Source: Synaphobranchus kaupii (taxonomy: Eukaryota; Chordata; Actinopteri; Anguilliformes; Synaphobranchidae). Taken from it: a stretch of DNA of 64,000 nucleotides. The notes beneath the pieces are model-generated. The model saw nothing but the letters and a program-made list of their open reading frames with translations. It searched no databases and had not been told where the DNA came from. Within the stretch, counting starts at the first letter, position 1, and every line of letters starts with the position of its first letter. Shown here piece by piece: positions 1 to 11,319 of the stretch. The position numbers and the translations under genes are program-made. The stretch covers positions 23,097,381-23,161,380 of the forward strand of contig CM056389.1 of assembly GCA_029718625.1 (NCBI GenBank), written 5' to 3'.

Positions 1-270
1 CCCTCTCCCCCTGTCTCTCTCCCTCTCCCTCTATCCCCCTCTCTCTTTCTCTATCCCCCTCTCTCTCTTTCTCTCCCCTCTCTCCCTCTCCCTCTATCCC
101 CCTCTCTCTCTTTCTCTCCCCTCTCCCCCTCTCTTCCCCCCCTCTCCCCCTCTCTCTCCCTCACCCTCTCCCTCTATCCCCCTCTCTCTCTTTCTCTCCC
201 CTCTCCCCCTCTCTCCCCTTTCCCCCTCTCCCCCTCTCTCTCTCTCCCTCTCCCCCTCTCTCTCTCTCCC
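1..270. repeat. CT-rich low-complexity tract
   Basis: Pyrimidine-only sequence built of CCCTCT, CTCTCT and TTTCTCTCCCC variants. It runs directly into the acceptor AG at 273-274 of the first visible chrna10 exon, so it also serves as an unusually long polypyrimidine tract for that splice site. Confidence 0.95.
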
Positions 271-274
271 TCAG

Positions 275-420
275 TATGCTGGGCAGCTCAAGGGAAGTAC
301 GCACAGAAGCTGCTGAGCGATTTGTTCGCCAACTACACCAGTGCCCTTCGGCCCGTGGAGAACACGGACAACATAATGAACGTGACTCTGCAGATCACCC
401 TCTCGCAGATCATCGACATG
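275..420 (+). CDS. chrna10: Nicotinic acetylcholine receptor alpha-10 subunit, exon 2
   Basis: First visible coding exon of a Cys-loop ligand-gated cation channel subunit. The alpha9/alpha10 receptor is known as the efferent cholinergic receptor of hair cells. The exon encodes the start of the mature extracellular domain ([20 protein letters not shown], then [13 protein letters not shown]), with two N-glycosylation sequons (NYT, NVT). [10 protein letters not shown] and SQIIDM fit alpha10 better than alpha9 as I know the family. Acceptor AG is at 273-274 and donor GTGAGG at 421. The signal-peptide exon is not in the window. Alternative: an alpha9 paralogue, judged less likely. Which teleost alpha10 copy this is cannot be told. 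Confidence 0.93.
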
Positions 421-801
421 GTGAGGGCTGGGCACCCTTTAACCTTTAATCTCTGACCATTCACAGGGGTGTTTGGGCCATTGCCTGTAATACCACAATT
501 AAGCATCTCTATGACCTTTCACATTTTCTCTCTCTCAATGAGACTAACCTGGTTAAACAAAGGGCAAATAAATTAATACATTCATAAGTAAATTTATGAA
601 TTTATAAATTAATTGGTTAATTCATTCATTCATTCGTTTGTTTTTGGTTGTCTATATGGGTGACTAGTCAAATTCCGATTGGTTGAGTCCGGGTCATGAT
701 TAAATTTCAGCTACCAAGAGTTAGAATTGATCCGGGATGGAAGGTTTTCGATTTTGTTGACACCCTGTCCTAGAATAATCACCAGGACACACTTTGTGTG
801 C

Positions 802-1092
802 GTGCGTCCCAATACTCAGAAAATGCATCCTCCTTTCCTCCACTACCACCTCCTCTCCTCCATTCCCAGAAACGGATCTTTGTGTTTAATCTAATGTTGC
901 TGATTACATATTAATTACATATTAATGCTTCCATATTAATTAATATCTCGACGCAAACCACAATGTCAGGTACAAATGGATACTGTACATGCGACTTATT
1001 GTACTTGAAACTTACAGGCAGTTTTGCATACTTCCTTGTAGGAGACGAGTGGAGGAGAGGAGGTGAGGAGTGAAGAATATTGGGATGCAACC
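802..1092. mobile_element. Palindromic MITE-like element, copy 1
   Basis: Non-coding element of about 290 bp whose two ends are inverted repeats: the left reads TGCGTCCCAATACTC and the reverse complement of the right reads TGCATCCCAATATTC, each followed by a CTCC-rich arm. It lies within chrna10 intron 2. Related sequence recurs at 48617-48749 and 63788-64000. No coding capacity, so it would be a non-autonomous DNA transposon; the superfamily cannot be assigned from this. Confidence 0.75.
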
Positions 1093-1780
1093 TTTGTTTA
1101 GAGAGCTTTTCAGATATTCCATGGCAGTAATATCAATTAGGAATTCAGGAAATATTGCAGGAACTATGTACGTGTTTTGGGCTGTGTGTATTTGTCATAT
1201 TTCTTGTGCGTAATCGATGTGTGGTGACATTGTATTGACGGTGAAATTAAGATTAATACCACCCACTGTCTTCATTCACAGCTGAAATATAACTTTTAAA
1301 CCTCCTCTCAATAATGCCTAAAGCCCAGTCTACATCAAACAGCCGACTTCAGACCAGACAAGATGGGACAAATCTTCAGAACGTCCAAATTAAAATCTCA
1401 GAACGTCCAAGTAAAAACTAGGCAGTCCGCATCATTTATAAGTAAACAAATAAACAAATGTTTCTATGACAACGACTCCGTGTACTTGACTGTTTGTTTC
1501 TTCTTGTGACCTTTCTATGTGTATTTTGTTTCTAGCTAAACATATTATTTATTTATTGGCATATTTGGTACCGAGTGGTCTAAATATAACGTAACTACCC
1601 TGTTAATAACATTGGCTTGACTTGTCACTTGTTTTTTACAGTAGCTAGCTTCGTTAACTTTATGTCTGACAGTGACAGCGATGCCGTTGCGGCACTATTC
1701 GCCGTACTTCTAGTGAAGAGGAGACGACAAAGACGGCGAAGAAAGGAGAGGACAATATTTTCCAATCCGCTGTGCTGCTT

Positions 1781-4610
1781 CATTACATTACATTACATTA
1801 CAATCATTTGGCAGACGCTTTTATCCAAAGCGACGTACAATAAGTGCATATTGAAGGTCATTGACGCGACTACAAAGCAAATCCAACAAAGCACAGCTTT
1901 CTCACAGCGTAGGAGCTATCCCTAGTAATAAATATGAGAAGTACACACAGTCAGCTATACATTCTGAACTATAGAATAACCAAAAAACAAGTTAAATAGA
2001 AAACAGGAAGCGAATACTATAGAATGGCCCTATAGGTATAATTTTAGTCGAGGTGGAATCTGAAAAGGTGCGTTTTCAGACCACGCCGAAAAACAGACAG
2101 TGTTTCAGCTGAGCGCAGCAGAGTGGGGAGTTCATTCCACCACTGGGGAGCTAGGGTGGAAAAGACCGGGAGCCTTTAACACGGAGGGAGGGAAGTGCAA
2201 GTCGCCCTGCAGCAGCAGAGCGAAGTGGTCGAGCAGGAGCGTAGTGCTGGATTAAGTCCTGTAGGTAGGAGGGGCCTGACCTTTTGGCTGCAGTGTAGGC
2301 CAGGGTCAGAACTTTGAACCTGATCCTGGCCACGACCGGCAGCCAGTGGAGTGACCTCAGCAGGGGGGTGACGTGCGAAAACTTCGGGAGGTTGAACACA
2401 AGCCGAGCAGCCGCATTCTGGACCAGTTGTAGGGGCAGAATGGCGCAGGCTGGTAGGCTTGCGAGAAGGGAGTTGCAGTAGTCCAGGCGTGAGGTGACCA
2501 TGGTCTGGACAAGAAGCTGGGCGGAGTAAGTGGTCAGGTACGGCCGAATTCTCCTGATGTTGTACAGGAGGAACCTGCAGGACCGTGCCGTTGCCCTGAT
2601 GTGTTCTTTGAAGTCCATCTGATCATCCAGGACCACCCCCAGGTTCCTTGCAGAGCGGGAGGCGGTCACCACGGTTCCGTCAACGGTGATGGACAGGTCT
2701 AGGAGCGGGGAGGTCTTGTATGGCATGAAGAGCAGCTCGGTCTTGTCGAGGTTGAGCTTCAGGTGATGGCTAGACATCCACTCAGAGATGTCAGCCAGGC
2801 AAGCAGATATCCTTTCCTTTACCTGTGGGGCAGAGGGAGGGAAAGAGAGGAAGAGTTATGTGTCATCAGCATAGCTATGGTAAGAGAAGCCATGTGAATT
2901 AATGACCGAACCAAGGGACTTAGTATAAATGGAGAACAACAGAGGACCCAGTACAGATCCCTGCGGGACTCCTGTAAGAAGTGGATGAGGTGCAGAGACA
3001 GAGCCCTTCCAGTAGACTTGGTAGGATCTATCAGTGAGATAGGATGTAAACCAAGAGAGGGCAGTTCCAGAGATGCCCATCTCAGCTAGTGTGGAGATCA
3101 GGAGTTTGTGGTTGACCGTGTCAAATGCTGCAGACAGGTCAAGGAGAATCAGGACAGAGGAGAGGGAGGAGACTCTGGCAGTGGCGAGTGCCTCAGTCAC
3201 AGCCAGGAGTGCAGTTTCAGTGGAATGCCCGGTTCTGAAGCCGGACTGATGAGGGTCGAGCAGGTTGTTCTGGTGGAGAAAAACTGACAGTTGGTTAAGG
3301 ACAGGAAGGGCAGGAGAGACACAGGACGATAGTTTCTAACATCAGAGGGGTCTAAGCTAGGTTTTTTAAGGAGTGGGGTAACACGGGCAGTTTTGAAAAC
3401 AGCAGGAACATAGCCACAGGTTAAGGAGGTGTTGAAAATGGAAGATAGATATGGAAGGACCTCACCGGATATAGACTGGAGGACTACTGACGGGATGGGG
3501 TCCAGTGGGCAGGTGGTTGCACGCTGGCGCGTTACAAGTTGGAGTACATCTGTGTCCTCCAGAGTCTTAAAGGACGAAAATGTAGTGGTGGGTTCATTAT
3601 GGGGCATATGAGGCATCACCGGATGTGTGAAGGAGTTTAGGATCACGGCTACCTTCTCCTCAAAGTGGATCAGGAAGTCATCGGCAGAGAGGGAAGAGGG
3701 TGAGGGGGGTGGAGGAGGGATCAGCAGGGAAGAGAAGGTGGAAAAGAGTTTACGGGGGTTAGACATGCATGCATTAATTTTTGACTGGTAAAATGTTGCC
3801 TTAGCAGATATAGTTGCTGATGTGAAGGCTGCCAGCAGAGTGTGATACGAGGCCAGATCATCTGGGGATCTGGATTTCCTCCACTTTCTCTCGGCAGCTC
3901 GCAGCGTGGTTCTGCTGGATCGGAGAGAATTAGTCAGCCACGGGCATGGGGGTGATGATCGGGCCGGTTTGGAGACGAGAGGACATAGTGAATCGAGAGA
4001 CTGAGAGAGGCAGGAGTTAAAGGTGGAGGTGGCAACTTCAATAGGTAAATTAACAAAAGATGCAGGAGGAGGAAGTACAGAGAGAGCAGAGGTAGAGAGA
4101 AAGGAGTGTGAGAGAGTGCGGAGATTTCTCCTGAAAGTTACTGGGGGTAGGTTGTTAGGGGAGATGCGGGAGAGTGGGTAGGAGAGAGAGAATGAAATAA
4201 AGAAATGGTCCGATACATGGAGCGGAGTCACCGTGAGCTCAGACGTGGCGCAGCTCCGGCGCAGCTCCTGGTGAATACAAGGTCTAGTTGGTTACCAGCC
4301 TTGTGGGTGGCGGGCAATGGGGACTGGGTGAGGGCGAGGGACTGGAGGAGTGAGGTGACACTGGATGACTGGGAGCTCTCTGGCTGGAGGTTGAAGTCAC
4401 CCAGTAGAATTATAGGGGTGCCATCCTCAGGGAAGGAGCTCAGAAGAGTGTCCAGTTCATCCAGGAAAGCGCTGAGTGGACCTGGAGGGCGGTAGAGAAC
4501 AACAATGTTGAGTTTAGACGGGTGAGTTACAGTGATTGCATGAAACTCAAAGGAGGAGATATTTAGGCTGTGTAAAGAGGGCATGGAGAATTTCCAGGAC
4601 TGAGATATAA
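1781..4610 (-). mobile_element. L2-clade LINE, 5'-truncated and broken (L2-A)
   Basis: Non-LTR retrotransposon in antisense to chrna10. Read on the minus strand it has an endonuclease part (4228-4584, with VVLYRPPGP and LLGDFNL), a linker (3197-4231) and reverse transcriptase segments (2856-3200 with [24 protein letters not shown] and YADD; 2151-2777 with the thumb and C-terminal region). These sit in different frames, so the copy carries several frameshifts and is dead. There is also a small loss after the YRPVS motif near 3310. Homology to the copy at 54-56 kb stops near 4610, the usual 5' truncation. The 3' end is a CATTA-type repeat at 1781-1800, the complement of a TAATG tail. L2 clade is inferred from the RT motifs. 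Confidence 0.9.
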
Positions 4611-5263
4611 GGATGGATCTGTTTTAGGTACTACTCTGGAGCACGGGCACCCCCCCCCCCCCCCCCCCCCCCCTCTAAACAGGAGATGACCACAAACCCC
4701 CCCCCCCCCATACTTAAGCAGATCCAAACAACAGGTGGAAGCTGGGGTGTTGGAGGGTGATAGCAAATAATCTTTAACACAGAAGCTGCAAAGCAAACAA
4801 AAGGCAGCATAGCAGTGAGCAGCACAGGCAGGACTGATTCTTGTGCATGTGATTGCTTGAGTATGAGACGCATGGTTGCTAGCCGACCAATGGTCGACTT
4901 CAGCAAAAGTTTCCTGACGGAACTTGCTATGCGCACTTTGTTCAAGTGTGCAGCTTTGACGTAAGAATGACTTCACTCCTAACTCAGCTTTTGAGACCAT
5001 TCTTAATTTATTAAGAATAATACATTTTTTCCACAGAATTTTCATGTTAATCAGACCAGGTGCCAATCATGAAATCTCCCGCTGTAGAAAATCATCTCTC
5101 GATGTAATTTCCGGTTTCCTATTCACACAGAACAGGTTGAAGAATAATTGAATCGTCTCAAAGAATCAAGAACCTGCCGGACAGGATAAGATGAGGGTTC
5201 ATCCGTCGCTCAGGGGGGTTGCTCTGGTGCTTGCATACCGTTAACCTCCCTGGTCTGTTTCAG

Positions 5264-5418
5264 GATGAGCGAAACCAGATCCTCACCTCCTACCTGTGGA
5301 TCCGCCTGGTGTGGGTCGATGCCTTCCTCACCTGGGACAAAAAGGACTATGATGGGCTCGATACCATCCGTATACCTAGTAGTTATGTATGGAGACCTGA
5401 TGTTGTCCTATATAACAA
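5264..5418 (+). CDS. chrna10: Nicotinic acetylcholine receptor alpha-10 subunit, exon 3
   Basis: Encodes [14 protein letters not shown] through [13 protein letters not shown], the loop region of the ligand-binding domain that includes the conserved WxPDxxLYN segment. Acceptor CAG is at 5261-5263. The donor is best placed at 5419 (GTAGGT), which splits a codon: the final AA joins the first T of exon 4 to give AAT (Asn). This yields LYNNADD, the pattern usual at this boundary in nicotinic subunits. Confidence 0.93.
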
Positions 5419-5746
5419 GTAGGTCGGGTGGTATTGATTTCATCTGAACCAGCTGTCCTTCTCTGTCTCTCTCTCTCTCCTTCTCTCCCTCCCTCTCTCC
5501 CTGCCCCCCTCTATCTTTCTCTCTCTGCCCCTCTCTTCCCTGCATAGACACAAGCTGGATACTCCCTCGAGGTTCTTGTTCATGGGAGCATCCAGGCACC
5601 TGGCTGTTTCTGCTTTTTATCACTAAAAAGCCCCTGCAGTGTCCAGCCTAGTTTACCACCATTTCTCACAGATAATTAACCAAGCAGACTGGAGAGCACA
5701 TTCAAATGCCACATAGTTGAGGCAGAAACCTCTTCAACACCTATCT

Positions 5747-5903
<157 letters not shown>

Positions 5904-6975
5904 CACCTCTATAAGCACATATCCTGGGGCTGTTCAATATTCTCTGTATGTAATTTATGGACATGGCCTATAAAATGTTTGGAACATCCACCGCTATGCT
6001 TACTCATTCAATACGGAACAGTGATATATGTGCTTAGTGAAGGGAGGGTATCATGACACCAAAAATCGGTGGAGCTACAATTGTCCATTCACTGACTTCT
6101 GTGAACCAATCAATGCAGTTTTGCTCTCCGCAGAAAAACACATCGATTGGTTCAAATCGGTGAAAATCGATACGATAGCTCCGCCTGTTTTGGCCTTCAG
6201 GATGCCTCGGTAGTATGTTGTTTTCGCTCACAGCAGGTGGAGAAAATGAAAGAGGAAAGTGATAAAATGCAGAAATGTGGTTTAGCCTAAACCGGGAGCT
6301 GATAGAGGTAGGGTTCACTCTTTCTTTGGAAGAGTGCTCCCTTCGTTCTCTCGCTCTCCTTGTGCCTGTGTCGTGCCATCCCTTTCTCTTCTGTTGACTT
6401 CTTCCCCTCCGCCCCAACGGATTCTCGCCCACTCTCGCTATGTGAGTATCCTTCTTTCTCTTTTTTCTTATATCCTCCTATCTCCTCCTGAGACCAGGCA
6501 GAAAAACACGTTTAAGTATTTACACTTTTCTTTGACATAAGAAATCCATCCATGTCTTGGATGACAAAAACATCCATTTCAAAAGTATTATTTATTTTAT
6601 TCTTTATTGAACGTCCCTTGTAGTGTGGCTTTCGGCATAGTAGAATGTATGGTTCTTGAGCTTGAGACCAGGGCCTTGTGTCCCCTACAGGGAACACAAA
6701 TAAATTGCAGAGACTTAGGAGGACATCTGCAACAACAAAAAAACAAATGCACACAATTTTTTTACATTTTCGTAGATTCTAAAAACAAGCTGTTTCCTTA
6801 TGTCTCAACTGAATTTACAACCAAGAGGCAGGATTTGTTTCTCAGTATTGTCTCATTCTTTTCTCAAAATAAAAGCTTTGCCAATGAGACAAATGTGTAA
6901 TAGACTAACATAATCCTCGTTGTGTAAACAGATCTTTAATTTGATACCTTCATATTATTTGACATGGTGGTATTC

Positions 6976-7292
6976 GAATCCTGGCCGAGGGCCTTTCTGC
7001 CTGGAGTTTGCATGTTCTCCCCGTGTCCGCGTGGGTTTCCTCCGGGTACTCCGGTTTCCTCCCACAGTCATGCAGGTTAGGCTAATTGGAGACTCTAAAT
7101 TGCCCATGGGTATGAGTGTGTGAGTGAATGGTGTGTGTGCCCTACGATGGATTGGCGACCTGTCCAGGGTGTATTCTTGCCTCTTGCCCAGTGCATGGTG
7201 GGATAGGCTCCAGCCCCCCCGTAACCCTGATCAGGAAAAAGCAGGTTAGGTAATGGATGGATGGATGGCTGGATGGATGGATGGATGGATAT
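6976..7292. repeat. Dispersed fish repeat ending in (GGAT)n
   Basis: Intron 3 sequence containing the very common teleost block around TTTGCATGTTCTCCCCG and GGCGACCTGTCCAGGGTG, finishing in GGAT repeats at about 7252-7292. A 3' simple-repeat tail suggests a retroposed element, but I could not assign the family. No coding capacity. Confidence 0.6.
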
Positions 7293-7690
7293 TATTTGGG
7301 ACCTTGTTCACTTCTCAGATTGAGAAATGCATTTTGTACAGTAGATCTTGTCAGACACTGAAGAGACCAGTTACCACTCTTCAGTGTAATGAGGCCTATT
7401 CATTAGAGAACCTTTAAGACAGAGTGTGTTTCTCTGTGCCAGATCTCATCCATTCACACAATTGTCACATTTTATGACCAAAGTGCATGCTTCAAGAAGC
7501 TTCAAACTCGTCTTACTGTTTCATTCTCTGGCCGATCAGTGACATTGATCCCAGTGAGCAAAAGCCAGAATCTAGACCAAATGTAGCCGATTTTCACTTG
7601 CACTGACTTTTCACCACAAAAGTGTTCACTGGCATGACTTAATTAACTAGTAGGTAGAAAAGAAAACCAGCAGTAATTCTGGGCTTGAGG

Positions 7691-7950
7691 GCCAGGTATC
7701 TAGAGCAGAGGCCGGGTATCTAGAGCCGAGGCCGGGTATCTAGAGCAGAGGCCGGGTATCTAGAGCAGAGGCCGGGTATCTAGAGCAGAGGCCGGGTATC
7801 TAGAGCAGAGGCCGGGTATCTAGAGCAGAGGCCGGGTATCTAGAGCAGAGGCCGGGTATCTAGAGCAGAGGCCGGGTATCTAGAGCCGAGGCCGGGTATC
7901 TAGAGCAGAGGCCGGGTATCTAGAGCAGAGGCCGGGTATCTAGAGTCGAG
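7691..7950. repeat. 20-bp minisatellite, 13 units
   Basis: Thirteen head-to-tail units of GCCGGGTATCTAGAGCAGAG, in perfect 20-bp register. Variants are confined to a few positions (first unit GCCAGG; CCGAG or TCGAG in three units). Located in chrna10 intron 3. Confidence 0.97.
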
Positions 7951-8209
7951 GCCAGTAATTCCGCTCTAGGGCGGCTAAAGTGTGATCAGGTTTTTGTTTT
8001 TTGCACTTACCCCTGGCTCGATTCGCTAATTAGCTGCATATACCAGAGGCAATTCACTTCTCACAGGTCATTCATCAGCTAATCAATAAATGTATCTAAA
8101 TGTATTTATCTAAAATCAATGTATTTATCTAATGTATCATATAACTGATTGGCTCTGATCAAATAATTAAATCCAGAGTTTGGTGGGAAATGCTGAAACA
8201 AATATGGCT

Positions 8210-8700
8210 GTCAATTCAATTCAATTCAATTTTTACAGAGAATTGTCACAAAGACACTGCACAGGGAAACAGAAGGAAAATTGTGCAAAAAACCAGGCCT
8301 TAGCCCCCAACCAACAAAATGAGGTAAAAAACTCCCCGGTAGGGGAGAAAAAACACTGAACAGTAGTGAGAAACACTCCCCAGTGGGAAGAAATCTCGGA
8401 AGGAACCTGGCTAGAGAGGGGGTGCCCATCCTTCGCTGGCCGGCCCGGTTTAGACTAAAGGTGGACTGAATGGTAATAGTCAGTTCAATAATCAATTCAA
8501 AGGGGCGGGGTGATGCATCTTGGACTCCGGTTGCGTGAAATCGGGAGGATAAACCAAAGGAGGGACAGGTCCGAAGCAGTCTGCAAACTCAGGGTGAGGG
8601 GCATAACTGGAGCAGTCTGCAAACTCAGGGCGAGAGAGGGACGGGCCGGAGTAATCTGCAGCTCAGGTTGAGAGAGGAAAAGAGTCTGCCCATCCCAGGC
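8210..8700. repeat. Dispersed repeat starting with (AATTC)n, in intron 3
   Basis: Begins with TCAATTCAATTCAATTC and continues with a GGGGAGAAAAAACACTGAAC block, a layout seen in abundant fish interspersed repeats. The final part has a duplicated phrase (GCAGTCTGCAAACTCAGGG, twice). No open frame of interest. Family not assigned. Confidence 0.45.
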
Positions 8701-8870
8701 TGTGGAGCATGAAGAGTTGCGTTAAAAATCCTTGGTTTATTGCAAAGGCTATTTTTCAGCATTCTCCGAATTGGGAGGTGGGTCCAGCAGGTGGTACTGT
8801 CTAGAATTGCAACCCCCAATGCCAGCCTCTCCCCTAGCAAGGTTTGCTGTTTGACCTCTCTGTGTTCCAG

Positions 8871-9402
8871 TGCCGATGACCAGTTCTCGGGCTCCATGGC
8901 GACCAACGTGGTGATCCATCACGACGGGGAGATCATGTGGGACTCGCCGGCCATCACCAAGAGCTCGTGCAAGGTGGACGTGTCCTTCTTTCCCTTCGAC
9001 TATCAGGAGTGCCGCTTCACCTTCGGCTCCTGGACCCACAACGGCAACCAGATGGACCTGCACAACACGCTGGACAGCGCCGACCTGGCCGACTTCGTGG
9101 AGAATGTGGAGTGGGAGGTGCTGGGGATGCCGGCGGTGAAGAACGTGATCATGTACGGCTGCTGCTCGGACCCGTACCCGGACATCACCTACACCCTGCA
9201 CCTGAAGAGGAGGGCCTCCTTCTACATCTTCAACCTGCTCATCCCATGCATGATGATCTCCTTCCTGCCCCGCTGGGCTTCTACCTGCCCGCCGACTCCG
9301 GGGAGAAGGTGTCCCTGGGAGTCACCGTGCTGCTCGCCCTCACCGTCTTCCAGCTGCTGGTGGCCGAGAGCATGCCGCCATCGGAGAACGTCCCACTCAT
9401 CG
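8871..9402 (+). CDS. chrna10: Nicotinic acetylcholine receptor alpha-10 subunit, exon 4, with a frameshift
   Basis: Largest exon, with acceptor CAG at 8868-8870 and donor GTGAGG at 9403. It encodes the rest of the ligand-binding domain: [14 protein letters not shown], the Cys-loop ([15 protein letters not shown], 13 residues between the cysteines), [10 protein letters not shown], and the vicinal pair YGCCSDPYP that defines alpha subunits. It continues into M1 ([11 protein letters not shown]) and M2 ([20 protein letters not shown]). The frame breaks inside M1: after CTG at 9265-9267 one G is missing relative to the LAPLGF expected in the family. The sequence continues in another frame ([15 protein letters not shown]) to the splice site. 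As written, exon 4 would end in nonsense. The remaining sequence is well conserved, so an assembly error or a very recent mutation is likely. Confidence 0.92.
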
Positions 9403-10423
9403 GTGAGGGGGGCACGAACGAGGGGGACGAGAGGGGGTGTGGACAAGAAGGTCGGGGATGGGGGGGGCAGGAGGACCAGACAGGATTGGGGTGGGTAATG
9501 GACAGGGTTGGGGGGGGGGGTAATGGATGTGGGGGATTGGGAAATGGAGGGATGAGGGGGATGGTGAGATGGTGGGGTGGGGGGGTATGGGGGGATGAGT
9601 GGGAGACAGAGGGAGGGCGGGGAAGCTCCGTAAAACAAACTTGGACAAAATGAATGAAGTCATTCACTGCACCCTTATAGCCCATTTAGCTAAGAGTTTA
9701 TGGAAATGAGATCCACAATTTGGCATCTTGCTTCATATTATTATTTCAAATCGAGCACATTCATGCCAGACGAAGTACTACGCTGTAAATAATGGCACCA
9801 CAGTGCCTGGGCCACAGCGTAATTTTATTCAGGAGGAAAGAATGAGGATTAGCTTAAAATAAGCTTCCTTTCTGTTATTTGGCAGATTGTTGGAATCAAT
9901 AGAAACTTGCAATTGAAGACTTGGCACACAGGAGCTGCAACATCAGTTGTAAGACTTAAAGGGTAAGTTCGCTATTTTGGACCTTGGACCCTATTTGCGG
10001 TCCGTCTTCCATGAACCTGACCCATGAAGTCCATTTTTTCGCTGATCGGTCCAGTATTGAGTTCGGTACAGATTTCCTGTAGGCTCTCACTGGGCTACAA
10101 TGGAAGTGAACGGGGCAACCAGAAATGTTCGATAAATGTGCTTTCATGTACAATAAATGAGACGGGAAGCTCAGGGTGTATTGTTACCGGTCTCAGTATG
10201 CTCTCCTGTGAAATGTATCTCAATCCGAACATTTTTACGTGCTTGGCATGGCTTGGAAGTAAGCATTTCTCTGTTGCTTGTTTTCGCTGCTCCCGCGGAG
10301 TACTATGTGTCGGGGGTAGGGGAGCGGGAAGGTGTGCCGGCCGTTTACGAAACTATCTAGCTGAGCAGTCTGCGTTTGTTTACCTGCATCAACGTAGGCT
10401 ACAATTTCCACAAAAAAACTTGG

Positions 10424-10783
10424 ATGATGGATGACTATAATGATTACGAAGACGAAGAATTCGATTTTGACTTTGACGTTACTGGCTACAGATTTGAGCC
10501 AGAATACACGGACACGGAACTACAAGAGATGGATGATAAGAGAGCAAGAGAAGAGAGAGAGGCTGAAGTTGCGCAGGTAATGTTATCCGAAGTCGCTGCC
10601 GAGGCTAGACCAAGAATTTCGGGGGACTTTTGGTGTTCTTGCAAGAGGTGCAAGCAGATGCCCAGAGAGGAGGAAAGTTTGTGTTGTAGGGAGTGGGATC
10701 TGTTGCTACCGAATGCCATTGAAAACCTGGATGTATCCGTGGATGACACTGGATCATCTCCATTGATTACCATTACACTATGA
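10424..10783 (+). CDS. Small acidic protein with a P2X7 ballast-like cysteine motif
   Basis: 119 residues from the tandem ATGATG at 10424. The N-terminal third is strongly acidic (DDYNDYEDEEFDFDFD) and is followed by YRFEPEYTDTELQEM and a charged helix-like stretch rich in R and E. Residues around 75-95 carry WCSCKRCKQMP then EEESLCCREW. This matches the start of the Zn-binding cytoplasmic ballast domain of P2X7 receptors (pattern WCxCxxC, MP, E, CC), which is also known from non-receptor proteins. Only the first part of the domain is present, and the C-terminus (to SPLITITL) is not recognisable. An AATAAA at 10846-10851 follows the stop by 62 bp. It could be a transposon gene or a captured exon. 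No transmembrane segment is seen, so it is not a receptor. Confidence 0.6.
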   Translation: MMDDYNDYEDEEFDFDFDVTGYRFEPEYTDTELQEMDDKRAREEREAEVAQVMLSEVAAEARPRISGDFWCSCKRCKQMPREEESLCCREWDLLLPNAIENLDVSVDDTGSSPLITITL

Positions 10784-11007
10784 CTGCCAACAGATATGTG
10801 ATAGATGAGAACTTTGGACAGGACACCATGCGTCAAGCATTTGTAAATAAAACATTATAGAATTGTAAAAAGTTATAGTTGATGAACGTTTCCGACAGTT
10901 TTGTTACAAGAAAACAACTTATGTCAAGCTCGGATTTTGTTAGTTGGTATTGAGTGCTGGGTCAGAGGACGCGCTCAAAAAAAATAAAAATGTTAGTAAC
11001 GTTATAG

Positions 11008-11319
11008 CTAAATATAACTTACCTCCGCTCCGGTGCTTGATAGTGCTGCAGGTCCGACACGAGGAACAGCTGTGTTCTTTAGAAACCAGTGTTTTGCTTC
11101 TGATTTGCGGTTACAGAAATCAGTAGCGTCGAAATGCGCTCCACAAACTCGCGAGTCTGCCAAACGGAGTTGATTGACTGGAGTGTTTATGTCGATCCGT
11201 AAGACAACCAGCCAAAGTCTCAATCTTTCTGGGTCAGAGAACGGAAGCCTGTGAAAACTGGTATTTGAGCGTCCAGACATTTTATTCCCACAACCGGGGA
11301 CTGCACATTCGCGCACCAT
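11008..11319 (-). CDS. THAP-domain zinc finger protein, first exon of a transposon gene
   Basis: Starts at an ATG (CAT at 11317-11319). It shows the C2CH THAP signature: MVRECAVPGC, then FHRLPFSDPERLRLWL, RVCGAHF and the closing AVPR. THAP domains are sequence-specific DNA-binding fingers found in P-element and Kolobok-type transposons and in host proteins. The frame runs on to YI but a consensus donor (GTAAGT on the minus strand, 11022-11017) suggests the exon ends at 11023, just after the domain. No downstream exon was found, so the protein made here would be little more than the DNA-binding domain. It is convergent with the ballast-like frame. Confidence 0.8.
   Translation of the reverse strand: MVRECAVPGCGNKMSGRSNTSFHRLPFSDPERLRLWLVVLRIDINTPVNQLRLADSRVCGAHFDATDFCNRKSEAKHWFLKNTAVPRVGPAALSSTGAEVSYI

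Larger units (their letters stand above)
421..5263 (+). other. chrna10: chrna10 intron 2
   Basis: About 4.8 kb between donor GTGAGG and acceptor TTTCAG. It holds a palindromic MITE-like element (802-1092), an L2 LINE in antisense (1781-4610) and two poly-C runs (about 4651-4672 and 4699-4709). No host exon was seen in it. The stretches at 421-801, 1093-1780 and 4611-5263 show no recognisable gene. Confidence 0.8.

Noticed and set aside
7691..7950. CRISPR-like array
   Set aside because: Units are directly adjacent without spacers, in a vertebrate intron.
8740..8870. Upstream extension of chrna10 exon 4 in the same frame
   Set aside because: The frame is open by chance in the intron; a good acceptor CAG at 8868-8870 and the family boundary before ADD place the exon start at 8871.
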